Assembly (NCBI GenBank): GCA_025451145.1
Contig: JANWKX010000003.1
Location: forward strand, 1 to 5,682
Direction: 5' to 3'
Length of the DNA: 5,682 bases
Origin: Vampirovibrionales bacterium
GTDB lineage: Bacteria; Cyanobacteriota; Vampirovibrionia; Vampirovibrionales; JAGQHJ01
Shown here: positions 1 through 5,682 of the stretch, one piece after another
How positions within the stretch are numbered: the stretch's first letter is position 1
Layout of the letters: the number at the start of each line of letters is the position of its first letter
Position numbers and translations under genes: made by a program
Notes under the pieces: model-generated
What the model was told of the DNA's origin: nothing
Seen by the model: the letters and a program-made list of their open reading frames with translations, nothing else
The model's database searches: none

Positions 1-601
1 CGGCCTCCATGACGTCCAACCAGCCAATAGAATCCACTTTTTTGGGACTAACCTTCTGGCGGACCCAATCATCAAGAACCTCTGCCCCACCCCCTGGGAT
101 CGATGACATTCCGGCTTCAACCAACTTGTCCAGGACCGTTTTTAACGGCCAGCCGGTTAGTTTCACCATAAAATCAATTTCGGTCGGGGAAAAGGCATGA
201 ATGGTCAAATCCGGGTAATCCTGACGAATCGCGCGAATCAGATCCGTATAGTACTCAAAGGGCAAATCAGGATTGACACCACCTTGCAAGAGAAGCTGCG
301 TACCGTTCATATCCACCAGCTCCTGGACTTTGGGTTTGATCTCGGCATAAGTCAGCGTGTAAGCATCAGGATCTTCTTTATGGCGATAAAAGGCGCAAAA
401 CATGCAATCCACATTACAGATGTTGGTGTAATTGACATTACGGTCAATGACAAAGGTAATGGGATCTTCCGGCTGATGATATCGGGCTTTGACAGCTTCA
501 GCCCGCATACCGAGTTCAAGCAAATCCCCATGGCAGAGTAAATCCAAGGCTTCATCCGGCGTTATACGGGTTACGGTTTTTGGGGCAAGTGTTATACTCA
601 T
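1..601 (-). CDS. mqnC: Cyclic dehypoxanthine futalosine synthase MqnC, N-terminal 200 codons (3' end beyond window)
   Basis: MqnC is a cytosolic radical SAM enzyme of the futalosine pathway to menaquinone. It cyclises dehypoxanthine futalosine to cyclic dehypoxanthine futalosine. Translating the minus strand from the ATG at 599-601 gives 200 uninterrupted residues to the window edge, roughly 55% of the usual 360-370. The cluster motif CNVDCMFC has C62, C66 and C69, preceded by a typical NVNYTN and followed by AFYR. Further family marks are QGGVNPDLP (106-114), HAFSPTEID (135-143), IPGGGAEVLDD (168-178) and VSPKK (184-188). The SPKK and FSPTEI wording fits MqnC better than the related MqnE. 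The start is supported by AGGGAGG at 614-620, though the 12-base spacing is long. The gene is divergent from the radical SAM/ispG pair. No frameshift or missing residue is seen in the visible part. Confidence 0.93.
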   Translation of the reverse strand, partial: MSITLAPKTVTRITPDEALDLLCHGDLLELGMRAEAVKARYHQPEDPITFVIDRNVNYTNICNVDCMFCAFYRHKEDPDAYTLTYAEIKPKVQELVDMNGTQLLLQGGVNPDLPFEYYTDLIRAIRQDYPDLTIHAFSPTEIDFMVKLTGWPLKTVLDKLVEAGMSSIPGGGAEVLDDWVRQKVSPKKVDSIGWLDVMEA

Positions 602-732
602 TGGGGATCTCAGCCTCCCTGTGCTACAATGCGTTGACAAATCCTCAGTCGGATCAGGTTTAATATTATCGATATACCTTCTTTGTAGTTTATCTGAAGC
701 CTGATTCAAAACGCAAATAAATCCGATTGCCC
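602..732. other. Divergent intergenic region between mqnC and the radical SAM gene
   Basis: This 131-base gap must hold the promoters for both divergent genes. An AT-rich core lies at about 659-676. A perfect TTGACA at 634-639 on the plus strand has no good -10 at 17 bases; the nearest choices are TTTAAT at 659-664 (19 bases) and TAATAT at 661-666 (21 bases). On the minus strand GATAAT (665-670) and TAATAT (663-668) are -10-like but lack a convincing -35. ATCAGG at 653-658 and CCTGAT at 700-705 form a spaced inverted repeat around the AT-rich core, extending to 9 positions with one mismatch (653-661 against 697-705). I cannot assign a promoter or operator firmly. Confidence 0.5.
604..620 (-). 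promoter_or_regulatory. mqnC ribosome binding site inside a small predicted hairpin
   Basis: Read on the minus strand, AGGGAGG (614-620) is the only good Shine-Dalgarno match before the mqnC ATG. Its GGGA (616-619) is complementary to TCCC (604-607), with the 8-base loop GGCTGAGA between. If the stem forms it would hide the ribosome binding site and also shorten the effective distance to the ATG. The stem is only 4 pairs, so this is a suggestion and not a demonstrated switch. Confidence 0.4.
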
Positions 733-2385
733 ATGAAGTCCATTCAACGCTCAGAAACATTCCTTTACCAGCCGGTGCCTCCAAAGCCGGATGCCGTTCG
801 GATTGGGCTGGCCTATCCTTATACGTATTCTGTTTCCATGTCCTCTTTAGGCTATTTAAGCCTCTTCAGACAGCTCGATGAGCAGCCTGAAATCGCTGTG
901 AAACGAATCAATACAGATAACATGCACCAGGAATCCATTAATCATATGGAATTGATTGGATTTTCCTTTTCCTTTGAGCTGGACATTTTGGAAATCATTA
1001 GGATGCTGAAACATTATGATTTGCCTCTGAAGGCCATTGACCGAGCGGCGCATCACCCCTTCATTTTTGCCGGTGGGCCGGTGGTGATGACAAACCCGGA
1101 ACCCTATGCCGATTTTTTCGATTTTTTCCTCATCGGCGAAGGCGAAGAGGTCCTTGATGCTCTGGTTCAGGCCTTTAAACAGGTGCGAGCGTTTAAGGAT
1201 AGGCGGGAACAATTGATTGCCTTGGCCCGCCAAGTCCCAGGGCTCTATGTGCCCTCCTTGTATGATGTTGAGTATCATCCTGAAACCCATGAAATTTGTG
1301 GGTTTTATCCCCAGGTGGAGGGTCTACCATTTCCCATTGAGAAGCAATGGCTGACCAGCCTGGATGAAACCATTGCCTCAACGCCGATTTTGACAGAGGA
1401 CACGATTTTTTCCAATACCTTCCTGGTCGAAGTCATGCGAGGCTGTGCCCATCGATGCCGGTTTTGCCTGGCCAGCTACTCCATGTTGCCTGCCCGTGGC
1501 CCATCCCTCCCAAAAATAATTGAACGCATTGAATATGGGTTGCAGTATACCTCTAAAATAGGCTTACTGGGGGCTTTGATTGCGGATCATCCTGAATTTG
1601 ATGCCCTCTGTGATTTTATTCAGTCTAAAGAAGGGATTCGGGTTTCGGCGGCTTCTCTACGGGCCGATACCTTGACGCCCCATATCGCCAAAACATTCCA
1701 CCATGGCGGGCAACAAAGTGTGACCCTGGCCATCGAGACAGGCTCGGAACGACTTCGCAAGCGGATTAACAAGCATCTTCGGACAGAGGCCATTCATCAA
1801 GCCACTTCCGTTATTTTCAAAGCCGGTATTCCCAATTTAAAACTGTATAGCATGGTGGGTTTACCGGATGAGACTTGGAGCGATTTAGAAGATACGGTCT
1901 CTCTGTTGAAAAACCTGAAACGTGAAAACCCACAACTAAAAATTCACCTGGGCTGTAGCACCTTTGTTCCGAAGGCGGCCACGCCCTTTCAATGGATGGG
2001 CCGAGAAGACAGCAAACTGCTTCAGCAGAAGCAGGAGTTTTTGAGAAAATCCTTGGTCAAAACCTGTGATTTCCGGCCTACAAGCCCCAAATGGGATATG
2101 ATTCAGGCCCTCTTTTCAAGAGGCGATCGGCGTCTTTCGTCCTTTATCATTGAGTTTGCCAACCAGGGTGCAAACTTGGGGGCGTTAAACCGGACTTTGA
2201 AAGAATTGAAAGCAGCGAAGGGCAGTCTTGCGATCCCCTCTCTGGATTGGTATGCTTTACGTAAACGTCACCAGGCAGAAATGCTCCCTTGGGATATCTT
2301 ATTCCTGGGAGTTCCCAAAGAGATTTTATATAAGGAATCCGGCTTGGCGACCTCTCAATTACCATCCATGGGAGCGGCTTCATGA
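733..2385 (+). CDS. Uncharacterised radical SAM protein with N-terminal B12-binding-type region
   Basis: This 550-residue protein has no known reaction that I can name. Residues about 20-150 look like the B12-binding-type domain found before many radical SAM cores (IGLAYPYTYSVSMSSLGYL, later FIFAGGPVVMTNPEPYADFF and LIGEGEE), but no DxHxxG cobalamin ligand motif is visible. The core starts near VEVMRGCAHRCRFC, with cluster cysteines C238, C242 and C245. It continues through AIETGSERLRKRIN (333-346) and MVGLPDET (374-381), which are Elp3/MiaB-type radical SAM signatures. The C-terminal part has GCSTFVPKAATPFQW and ALFSRGDRRLSS. It resembles the TIGR03960 group but lacks that group's cysteine-rich C-terminal tail. 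From memory it is closer to a shorter family common in cyanobacteria. The ATG at 733 is preferred over an in-frame TTG at 727; a stop lies at 718-720. Neither start has a clear Shine-Dalgarno. Its stop overlaps the ispG start. Confidence 0.85.
   Translation: MKSIQRSETFLYQPVPPKPDAVRIGLAYPYTYSVSMSSLGYLSLFRQLDEQPEIAVKRINTDNMHQESINHMELIGFSFSFELDILEIIRMLKHYDLPLKAIDRAAHHPFIFAGGPVVMTNPEPYADFFDFFLIGEGEEVLDALVQAFKQVRAFKDRREQLIALARQVPGLYVPSLYDVEYHPETHEICGFYPQVEGLPFPIEKQWLTSLDETIASTPILTEDTIFSNTFLVEVMRGCAHRCRFCLASYSMLPARGPSLPKIIERIEYGLQYTSKIGLLGALIADHPEFDALCDFIQSKEGIRVSAASLRADTLTPHIAKTFHHGGQQSVTLAIETGSERLRKRINKHLRTEAIHQATSVIFKAGIPNLKLYSMVGLPDETWSDLEDTVSLLKNLKRENPQLKIHLGCSTFVPKAATPFQWMGREDSKLLQQKQEFLRKSLVKTCDFRPTSPKWDMIQALFSRGDRRLSSFIIEFANQGANLGALNRTLKELKAAKGSLAIPSLDWYALRKRHQAEMLPWDILFLGVPKEILYKESGLATSQLPSMGAAS
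2370..2374 (+). promoter_or_regulatory. ispG ribosome binding site within the upstream gene
   Basis: GGGAG lies 7 bases before the ATG at 2382, inside the last codons of the radical SAM gene. Together with the ATGA stop/start overlap it fixes the ispG start and points to translational coupling. Confidence 0.75.
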
Positions 2386-3509
2386 CCTTTCCAATCCAGC
2401 GTAGAGCCTCCAGAAGAATTTACGTCAAAGATGTCCCCATTGGGGATGGAGCACCCATCGTGGTGCAATCCATGACCACCTCAGATACCCGTGATATCGA
2501 GGAAACGGTCAAGCAAATCAAGCGGCTGGCCGATGCCGGCTGTGAGATTATCAGGCTGGCCGTCCCGGATAAAGAAGCCGCCGAAGCCTTAACCACCATT
2601 GTAAAGCGGTCTCCTATTCCTGTGATCGCCGATATCCACTTTGATTACCGTTTGGCGCTTCAGGCGGCAGACAATGGGGTTCATGGTCTCAGAATCAACC
2701 CAGGTAATTTGCCTCGAAAAGAGTTCATCCGCAAAGTCGTGGACAAGGCGAAAGAACGGGAGTTACCCATCCGAATCGGCGTAAATGCCGGGTCTTTGGA
2801 GAAAATTGTCAAGGAACAGTTTCCCAACGATATTTGCTCGGCCTTGGTGGAAAGTGCCTTGCTCAATATCCGCCTTCTGGAAGAAGAAGAATTTTTCAAT
2901 ATGAAAATCTCCGTCAAGGCTAGCTACCCACCCATCATGGTGGAAGCCTACCGACGCCTGGCGGCAGTGACTCCCTACCCCTTACACCTGGGCGTTACGG
3001 AAGCGGGGACTTTAAAACGAGGGTTGATTAAATCGGCCATCGGGATTGGGATTTTGCTCTCGGAAGGCATAGGGGATACCATTCGGGTGTCTTTAACGGC
3101 AGACTCCATTGAAGAAGTGACAGCAGGTCATGAGATTCTAAAATCTCTTGGGCTTCGGGCTGATAGCGCCGATTTGGTCAGTTGTCCCAGTTGTGGCCGG
3201 GCTGAGGTCGATCTCCATGGCTTGGCCAATCAGGTTGAAGCCTTGATCGCCAAGATTCCACTGCCGGTTCGTGTGGCCGTCATGGGGTGTTTTGTGAATG
3301 GCCCGGGAGAAGCCTCTCATTCGGATCTAGGGATTGCCGGGGCCCGGAACGAGTTTTATATTTTCGAAGGCTTGGAAGTACTCCAAAAAGTCCCTCAAGA
3401 CCAGGCCTTAGAGGCTTTTAAAGCGCACTTGGAACGCTATATTGATGAAAATCGGGGTATGCTGGAAGAGCGAGCCAGATCCGCCGGCAAAGAAGCCCTT
3501 TTAGTTTAG
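2382..3509 (+). CDS. ispG: 4-hydroxy-3-methylbut-2-en-1-yl diphosphate synthase (IspG/GcpE)
   Basis: IspG catalyses the reductive ring opening of methylerythritol cyclodiphosphate to HMBPP, the penultimate step of the MEP isoprenoid pathway, using a 4Fe-4S cluster and an external electron donor. The 375 residues match the short bacterial form (E. coli about 372) without the extra central domain of plant and phototroph enzymes. The N-terminal TIM-barrel domain runs from IQRRASRRIYV through APIVVQSMT (24-32), ADIHFDYRLAL (83-93), RINPGN (104-109) and RIGVNAGSLEK (131-141), then VKAS, HLGVTEAG and LLSEGIGDTIRVSLTADS. The C-terminal cluster domain has C268 and C271 in CPSCGR, C303 in MGCFVNGPGE and the ligand glutamate E310, so all four cluster ligands are present. 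It starts in the ATGA overlap with the radical SAM gene and is probably in its operon. No truncation is seen. Confidence 0.97.
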   Translation: MTFPIQRRASRRIYVKDVPIGDGAPIVVQSMTTSDTRDIEETVKQIKRLADAGCEIIRLAVPDKEAAEALTTIVKRSPIPVIADIHFDYRLALQAADNGVHGLRINPGNLPRKEFIRKVVDKAKERELPIRIGVNAGSLEKIVKEQFPNDICSALVESALLNIRLLEEEEFFNMKISVKASYPPIMVEAYRRLAAVTPYPLHLGVTEAGTLKRGLIKSAIGIGILLSEGIGDTIRVSLTADSIEEVTAGHEILKSLGLRADSADLVSCPSCGRAEVDLHGLANQVEALIAKIPLPVRVAVMGCFVNGPGEASHSDLGIAGARNEFYIFEGLEVLQKVPQDQALEAFKAHLERYIDENRGMLEERARSAGKEALLV

Positions 3510-3550
3510 GCTTTACTACAAATTAAAGGCGCTATTCGTTCGGTAAAGCC
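3509..3550. repeat. Perfect 8-base inverted repeat across the convergent ispG/PNP gene ends
   Basis: GGCTTTAC (3509-3516) and GTAAAGCC (3543-3550) are exact reverse complements separated by 26 bases. They start at the last base of the ispG stop and end within the final codons of the phosphorylase gene. A smaller stem CTTTA/TAAAG (3511-3515 and 3524-3528) competes with it. There is no T-run on either strand after the stem, so it is not a canonical intrinsic terminator. It may still be the stop region for both convergent transcripts. Confidence 0.35.
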
Positions 3551-4386
3551 ATTAAGACTGAAGACAAGAGTTGGGAGAACTTGGGTTTTGCGTTCTCGGC
3601 TGCCTCAAGAACTTCCGCATGATTGAGCAGATGGCCTTGGGTCACACCGGCAGCCGCATTGGTGATACAAGAGAATCCCAAGACTTTCATGCCCATATGT
3701 GATCCCACAATGGCTTCTGGCACTGTGGACATGCCAACCGCATCACCGCCCAGGGTCTTTATCATTCGAATCTCTGCCGGGGTTTCGTAGGAAGGGCCAC
3801 TCATGGCACAGTAAACCCCTTGCTTTAGATCAATGCTTAAGCCTTCAGCCTTGGAAAGCGCTAACGTTCTTAAAGAAGCGCTATAAACCTCCGACATATC
3901 CGGGAAACGAGGGCCAAACTCGTCTTGATTTCCCCCAATCAAGGGATTGGTTCCCATCAGGTTAATATGATCCGTAATGAGCATCAGATCGCCAGGGCTT
4001 AAAGCAGGATTAACACCGCCAGCCGAGTTGGTCAATATCAACGTCTTGGCGCCCAGAAGCCTCATGACGCGTAAGGGATACACCACGGATTCCATGGGAT
4101 GGCCTTCATAGTAATGCACCCGGCCTTGAAAACAAGCTAAATGGAGTCCTGAAGGAAGCTGGCCTAAGATGAGGTTTCCTGAGTGGCCAGCCACTTTTGA
4201 GGCCATAAAGTGGGGGATCTTGGAATAAGGAATTTGAACAGAGCAAGCAATGAGTTGATCTGCCAAATCACCGAGCCCTGAACCCAGTACTGCCACCACA
4301 TCAACGGCAGGCGGGTAATGGGATTTCAGCCAAGTGGCTGTTTCTTTAAAATCCATGGTTAATGTCATCAATTGCCCATCCTTCAT
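3532..4386 (-). CDS. punA: Purine nucleoside phosphorylase, trimeric 6-oxopurine type
   Basis: It catalyses phosphorolysis of inosine- and guanosine-type nucleosides to the base and (deoxy)ribose 1-phosphate, for purine salvage in the cytosol. With the ATG at 4384-4386 it has 284 residues. Family signatures, in order, are the phosphate loop VLGSGLGDLAD (from about 33), HSGNLILG (68-75), QGRVHYYEGHPME (87-99), LTNSAGGVNP (118-127), GDLMLITDHINLMGTNPLIG, GPSYETPAEIRM (197-208), VGMSTVPEAI and ITNAAAGV. The base-contacting Glu in SYETP and Asn in ITNAAAG are both present. This favours 6-oxopurine PNP over methylthioadenosine phosphorylase, which has Asp at the Asn site, and it is not the hexameric DeoD type. 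The start is uncertain. ATG 4386 has GGGAG 5 bases upstream; ATG 4368 has AAGGA 10 bases upstream; ATG 4356 gives the commonest family length, 274. The reading frame stays open to a GTG at 4419. It follows kamA by 57 bases on the same strand. Confidence 0.93.
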   Translation of the reverse strand: MKDGQLMTLTMDFKETATWLKSHYPPAVDVVAVLGSGLGDLADQLIACSVQIPYSKIPHFMASKVAGHSGNLILGQLPSGLHLACFQGRVHYYEGHPMESVVYPLRVMRLLGAKTLILTNSAGGVNPALSPGDLMLITDHINLMGTNPLIGGNQDEFGPRFPDMSEVYSASLRTLALSKAEGLSIDLKQGVYCAMSGPSYETPAEIRMIKTLGGDAVGMSTVPEAIVGSHMGMKVLGFSCITNAAAGVTQGHLLNHAEVLEAAENAKPKFSQLLSSVLMALPNE

Positions 4387-4391
4387 CAAGG

Positions 4392-4396
4392 CTCCC
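4392..4396 (-). promoter_or_regulatory. Probable ribosome binding site for the purine nucleoside phosphorylase
   Basis: GGGAG on the minus strand lies 5 bases before the ATG at 4386 and is the best Shine-Dalgarno core among the alternative starts. A second candidate, AAGGA at 4379-4383, would serve the ATG at 4368 with a 10-base spacing, so the start choice is not settled. Confidence 0.5.
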
Positions 4397-4443
4397 ATCC
4401 AAAACCAAAAGCCAAACACCCAACAAAACAGTTTAAAAAACGA

Positions 4444-5598
4444 CTAATCAAAATAATACTCAAAGACCTCTCCGGCATAATTTTTGAGGGTGACTTTCTG
4501 GCCGTCCTCAGACAGAACGTAGTCCGGTGAGACGGGGATCTTGCCGCCACCGCCCGGGGCATCGATGACATAGGTTGGAATGGCATATCCGGTGGTATGG
4601 CCCCTCAATTGCTGCATAATATTCAAGCCGGTTTTGACGGAAGTTCGAAAATGGCTGGTGCCCTGAACGGGATCACATTGATAAATATAATAGGGCCGTA
4701 CTCGAAGGGTCAGGAGCTTTTGCATCAAGGTTTTCATGACCTGGGGATTATCATTAACCCCTTTCAGGAGCACAGTCTGGCTGAACGTCGGGATACCGGC
4801 ATCGGCCAACTTGTTGCATGCCGCTTTGACCTCGGGGGTGATTTCATCCGGGTGAAGAAAGTGAATGCTCATAAAAAACGGGTGATAGCGCTTGAGCATA
4901 TTGACCAGATCATCAGTGATACGCTGCGGCATCACCACAGGGATTTTGGAACCGAGGCGAATGATCTCAATATGGGGAATTTGTCGCAGTCGACTGATGA
5001 TCCGCTCCAGGCGATCATCCGAGAAGACCAAGGGATCGCCTCCTGAAATCAGGACATCCCGAATCTCGGTATGCTGCTTCAGATACTCATAAATGTGCTC
5101 GAATTCCGGGCGCAGTTCACCGCTGCCCACCACACGACTCCGAGTACAGTACCGGCAATAGACAGAACAGGTATCATTAATCAGAAACAACACCCTGTCC
5201 GGATAACGATGCACCAGCCCGGGCACTGGAGAGTTCTTATCTTCACCGCAAGGATCCACCATTTCGTGCTGAGACGTGGAAAATTCCTCGATTCGAGGAA
5301 TTACGGTTTTTCGAATCGGATCATGGGGATTACACGGTGAGAGTAAGCTCATGTAATAGGGTGTAATGGCAAAGGGTAGGTTCTTTCCGGAAGCCTTAAA
5401 GGCGTTTTCCTCTTCACGACTCAGGCAAACCAGGGTTTTAAGCGATTCTATATCCTGAATTCGATTTCGAAACTGCCAGCGCCAATCGTCCCAGTCGCCA
5501 TTTTCTTTAGCATCCAGCCATTTCTTGGGAAATATGATTCCGGACTGAGGTTCAGCTTCACAGGGGTTAAAGGAGTGACTTAAATTGAATCTGGCCAT
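4444..5598 (-). CDS. kamA: Lysine 2,3-aminomutase (radical SAM, PLP-dependent)
   Basis: The enzyme interconverts L-alpha-lysine and L-beta-lysine using SAM as a reusable radical source, a 4Fe-4S cluster and PLP. Its 384 residues carry the N-terminal DWDDWRWQFRNRI (about 35-47), the cluster motif CSVYCRYC with C144, C148 and C151, ISGGDPL (184-190), and the PLP lysine K353 in DAPGGGGKIPV. The two aspartates that bind the substrate side-chain amine in the clostridial enzyme (D293, D330) have counterparts at D309 in YQCDPVQG and D346 in VIDAPGG, with the same 44- and 7-residue distances to the PLP lysine. This argues for lysine over glutamate 2,3-aminomutase. The C-terminal region is longer than in EpmB (YjeK). 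Two adjacent ATGs exist (5601 and 5598); GGAGG at 5606-5610 is 7 bases from the second and 4 from the first, so 5598 is preferred. It probably leads a transcript with the downstream phosphorylase. No beta-lysine acetyltransferase or EF-P gene is in the window. Confidence 0.94.
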   Translation of the reverse strand: MARFNLSHSFNPCEAEPQSGIIFPKKWLDAKENGDWDDWRWQFRNRIQDIESLKTLVCLSREEENAFKASGKNLPFAITPYYMSLLSPCNPHDPIRKTVIPRIEEFSTSQHEMVDPCGEDKNSPVPGLVHRYPDRVLFLINDTCSVYCRYCTRSRVVGSGELRPEFEHIYEYLKQHTEIRDVLISGGDPLVFSDDRLERIISRLRQIPHIEIIRLGSKIPVVMPQRITDDLVNMLKRYHPFFMSIHFLHPDEITPEVKAACNKLADAGIPTFSQTVLLKGVNDNPQVMKTLMQKLLTLRVRPYYIYQCDPVQGTSHFRTSVKTGLNIMQQLRGHTTGYAIPTYVIDAPGGGGKIPVSPDYVLSEDGQKVTLKNYAGEVFEYYFD

Positions 5599-5682
5599 CA
5601 TGCTGCCTCCGAAAAATATTTTAAAAATCCGAGGACCATTGCCCTTCAGTTTACGTGAAACCGTTGGAAATAGAAAGCAACC
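5599..5682 (-). promoter_or_regulatory. kamA leader with strong Shine-Dalgarno and AT-rich tract
   Basis: GGAGG at 5606-5610 is a strong ribosome binding site for kamA. Just upstream is an A/T tract at 5611-5628 containing the palindrome AAAATATTTT (5613-5622). The kamA frame has no stop codon up to the window edge, but the SD and the family's usual N-terminus argue against an upstream start. In the other two minus frames stops occur early, so the tail of an upstream gene could end here. No convincing -35/-10 pair is visible. Confidence 0.45.

Noticed and set aside
197..541. Open frames on the plus strand within the first 600 bases (197-541, 489-704)
   Set aside because: They lie opposite the clear mqnC coding frame, which has unmistakable radical SAM motifs. 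Their translations show no recognisable domain, so they are shadows.
634..666. TTGACA with a downstream TAATAT as a sigma-70 promoter for the radical SAM gene
   Set aside because: The spacer would be 21 bases (19 to the weaker TTTAAT), outside the normal 16-18, so it was not called as a promoter.
856..1290. 144-codon open frame on the minus strand inside the radical SAM gene
   Set aside because: It is antisense to a strongly supported coding frame and shows no domain or ribosome binding site that would make it credible.
3532..4386. Phosphorylase as a methylthioadenosine/5'-deoxyadenosine phosphorylase clearing radical SAM by-products
   Set aside because: This would fit the neighbouring radical SAM genes, but the base-site Asn in ITNAAAG and Glu in SYETP point to 6-oxopurine nucleosides, not the 6-aminopurine by-products.
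4597..5046. 149-codon open frame on the plus strand opposite kamA
   Set aside because: It is the antisense shadow of conserved kamA sequence and has no family features of its own.
4444..5598. kamA product as glutamate 2,3-aminomutase or EF-P lysine aminomutase EpmB
   Set aside because: Both lysine-binding aspartates are conserved at the expected distances from the PLP lysine, and the protein is longer than EpmB, with the extended C-terminal region of true lysine 2,3-aminomutases.

Overview
This window looks like ordinary bacterial chromosome with moderate GC (about half, by eye). It holds five protein-coding genes packed with short gaps. I see no mobile element, phage gene, CRISPR array, tRNA or rRNA. 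Shine-Dalgarno sequences of the GGGAG/GGAGG type precede four of the five genes. The gene content suggests an organism that makes menaquinone by the futalosine route and isoprenoids by the MEP (non-mevalonate) route. The long radical SAM protein resembles, from memory, a family of about 530-550 residues common in Cyanobacteriota. The IspG is the short bacterial form rather than the longer form of phototrophic cyanobacteria, and a futalosine-pathway gene is not expected in phototrophic cyanobacteria. A non-photosynthetic relative (Vampirovibrionia/Melainabacteria type) or another deep bacterial lineage is possible, but this is only a guess.

Layout: (1) 1-601, minus strand, the first 200 codons of mqnC (cyclic dehypoxanthine futalosine synthase, radical SAM), cut off by the window edge. 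(2) 602-732, a divergent intergenic region with the mqnC leader. (3) 733-2385, plus strand, an uncharacterised radical SAM protein with an N-terminal B12-binding-type region. (4) 2382-3509, plus strand, ispG, which overlaps the stop of the previous gene by 4 bases (ATGA), so the two are almost certainly co-transcribed and probably translationally coupled. (5) 3532-4386, minus strand, a trimeric-type purine nucleoside phosphorylase that converges on ispG with only 22 bases between stops. (6) 4444-5598, minus strand, lysine 2,3-aminomutase (kamA), probably the upstream gene of a kamA-PNP transcript. (7) 5599-5682, the kamA leader.

Four of the five genes encode iron-sulfur enzymes: three radical SAM proteins with CxxxCxxC clusters and IspG with its C-C-C-E cluster set. 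MqnC builds the menaquinone head group and IspG supplies precursors for its isoprenoid tail. The uncharacterised radical SAM protein sits divergently from one and is fused by overlap to the other. The most useful lead is therefore a possible role for that protein in quinone or isoprenoid metabolism. I found nothing that I would call a new system with confidence.
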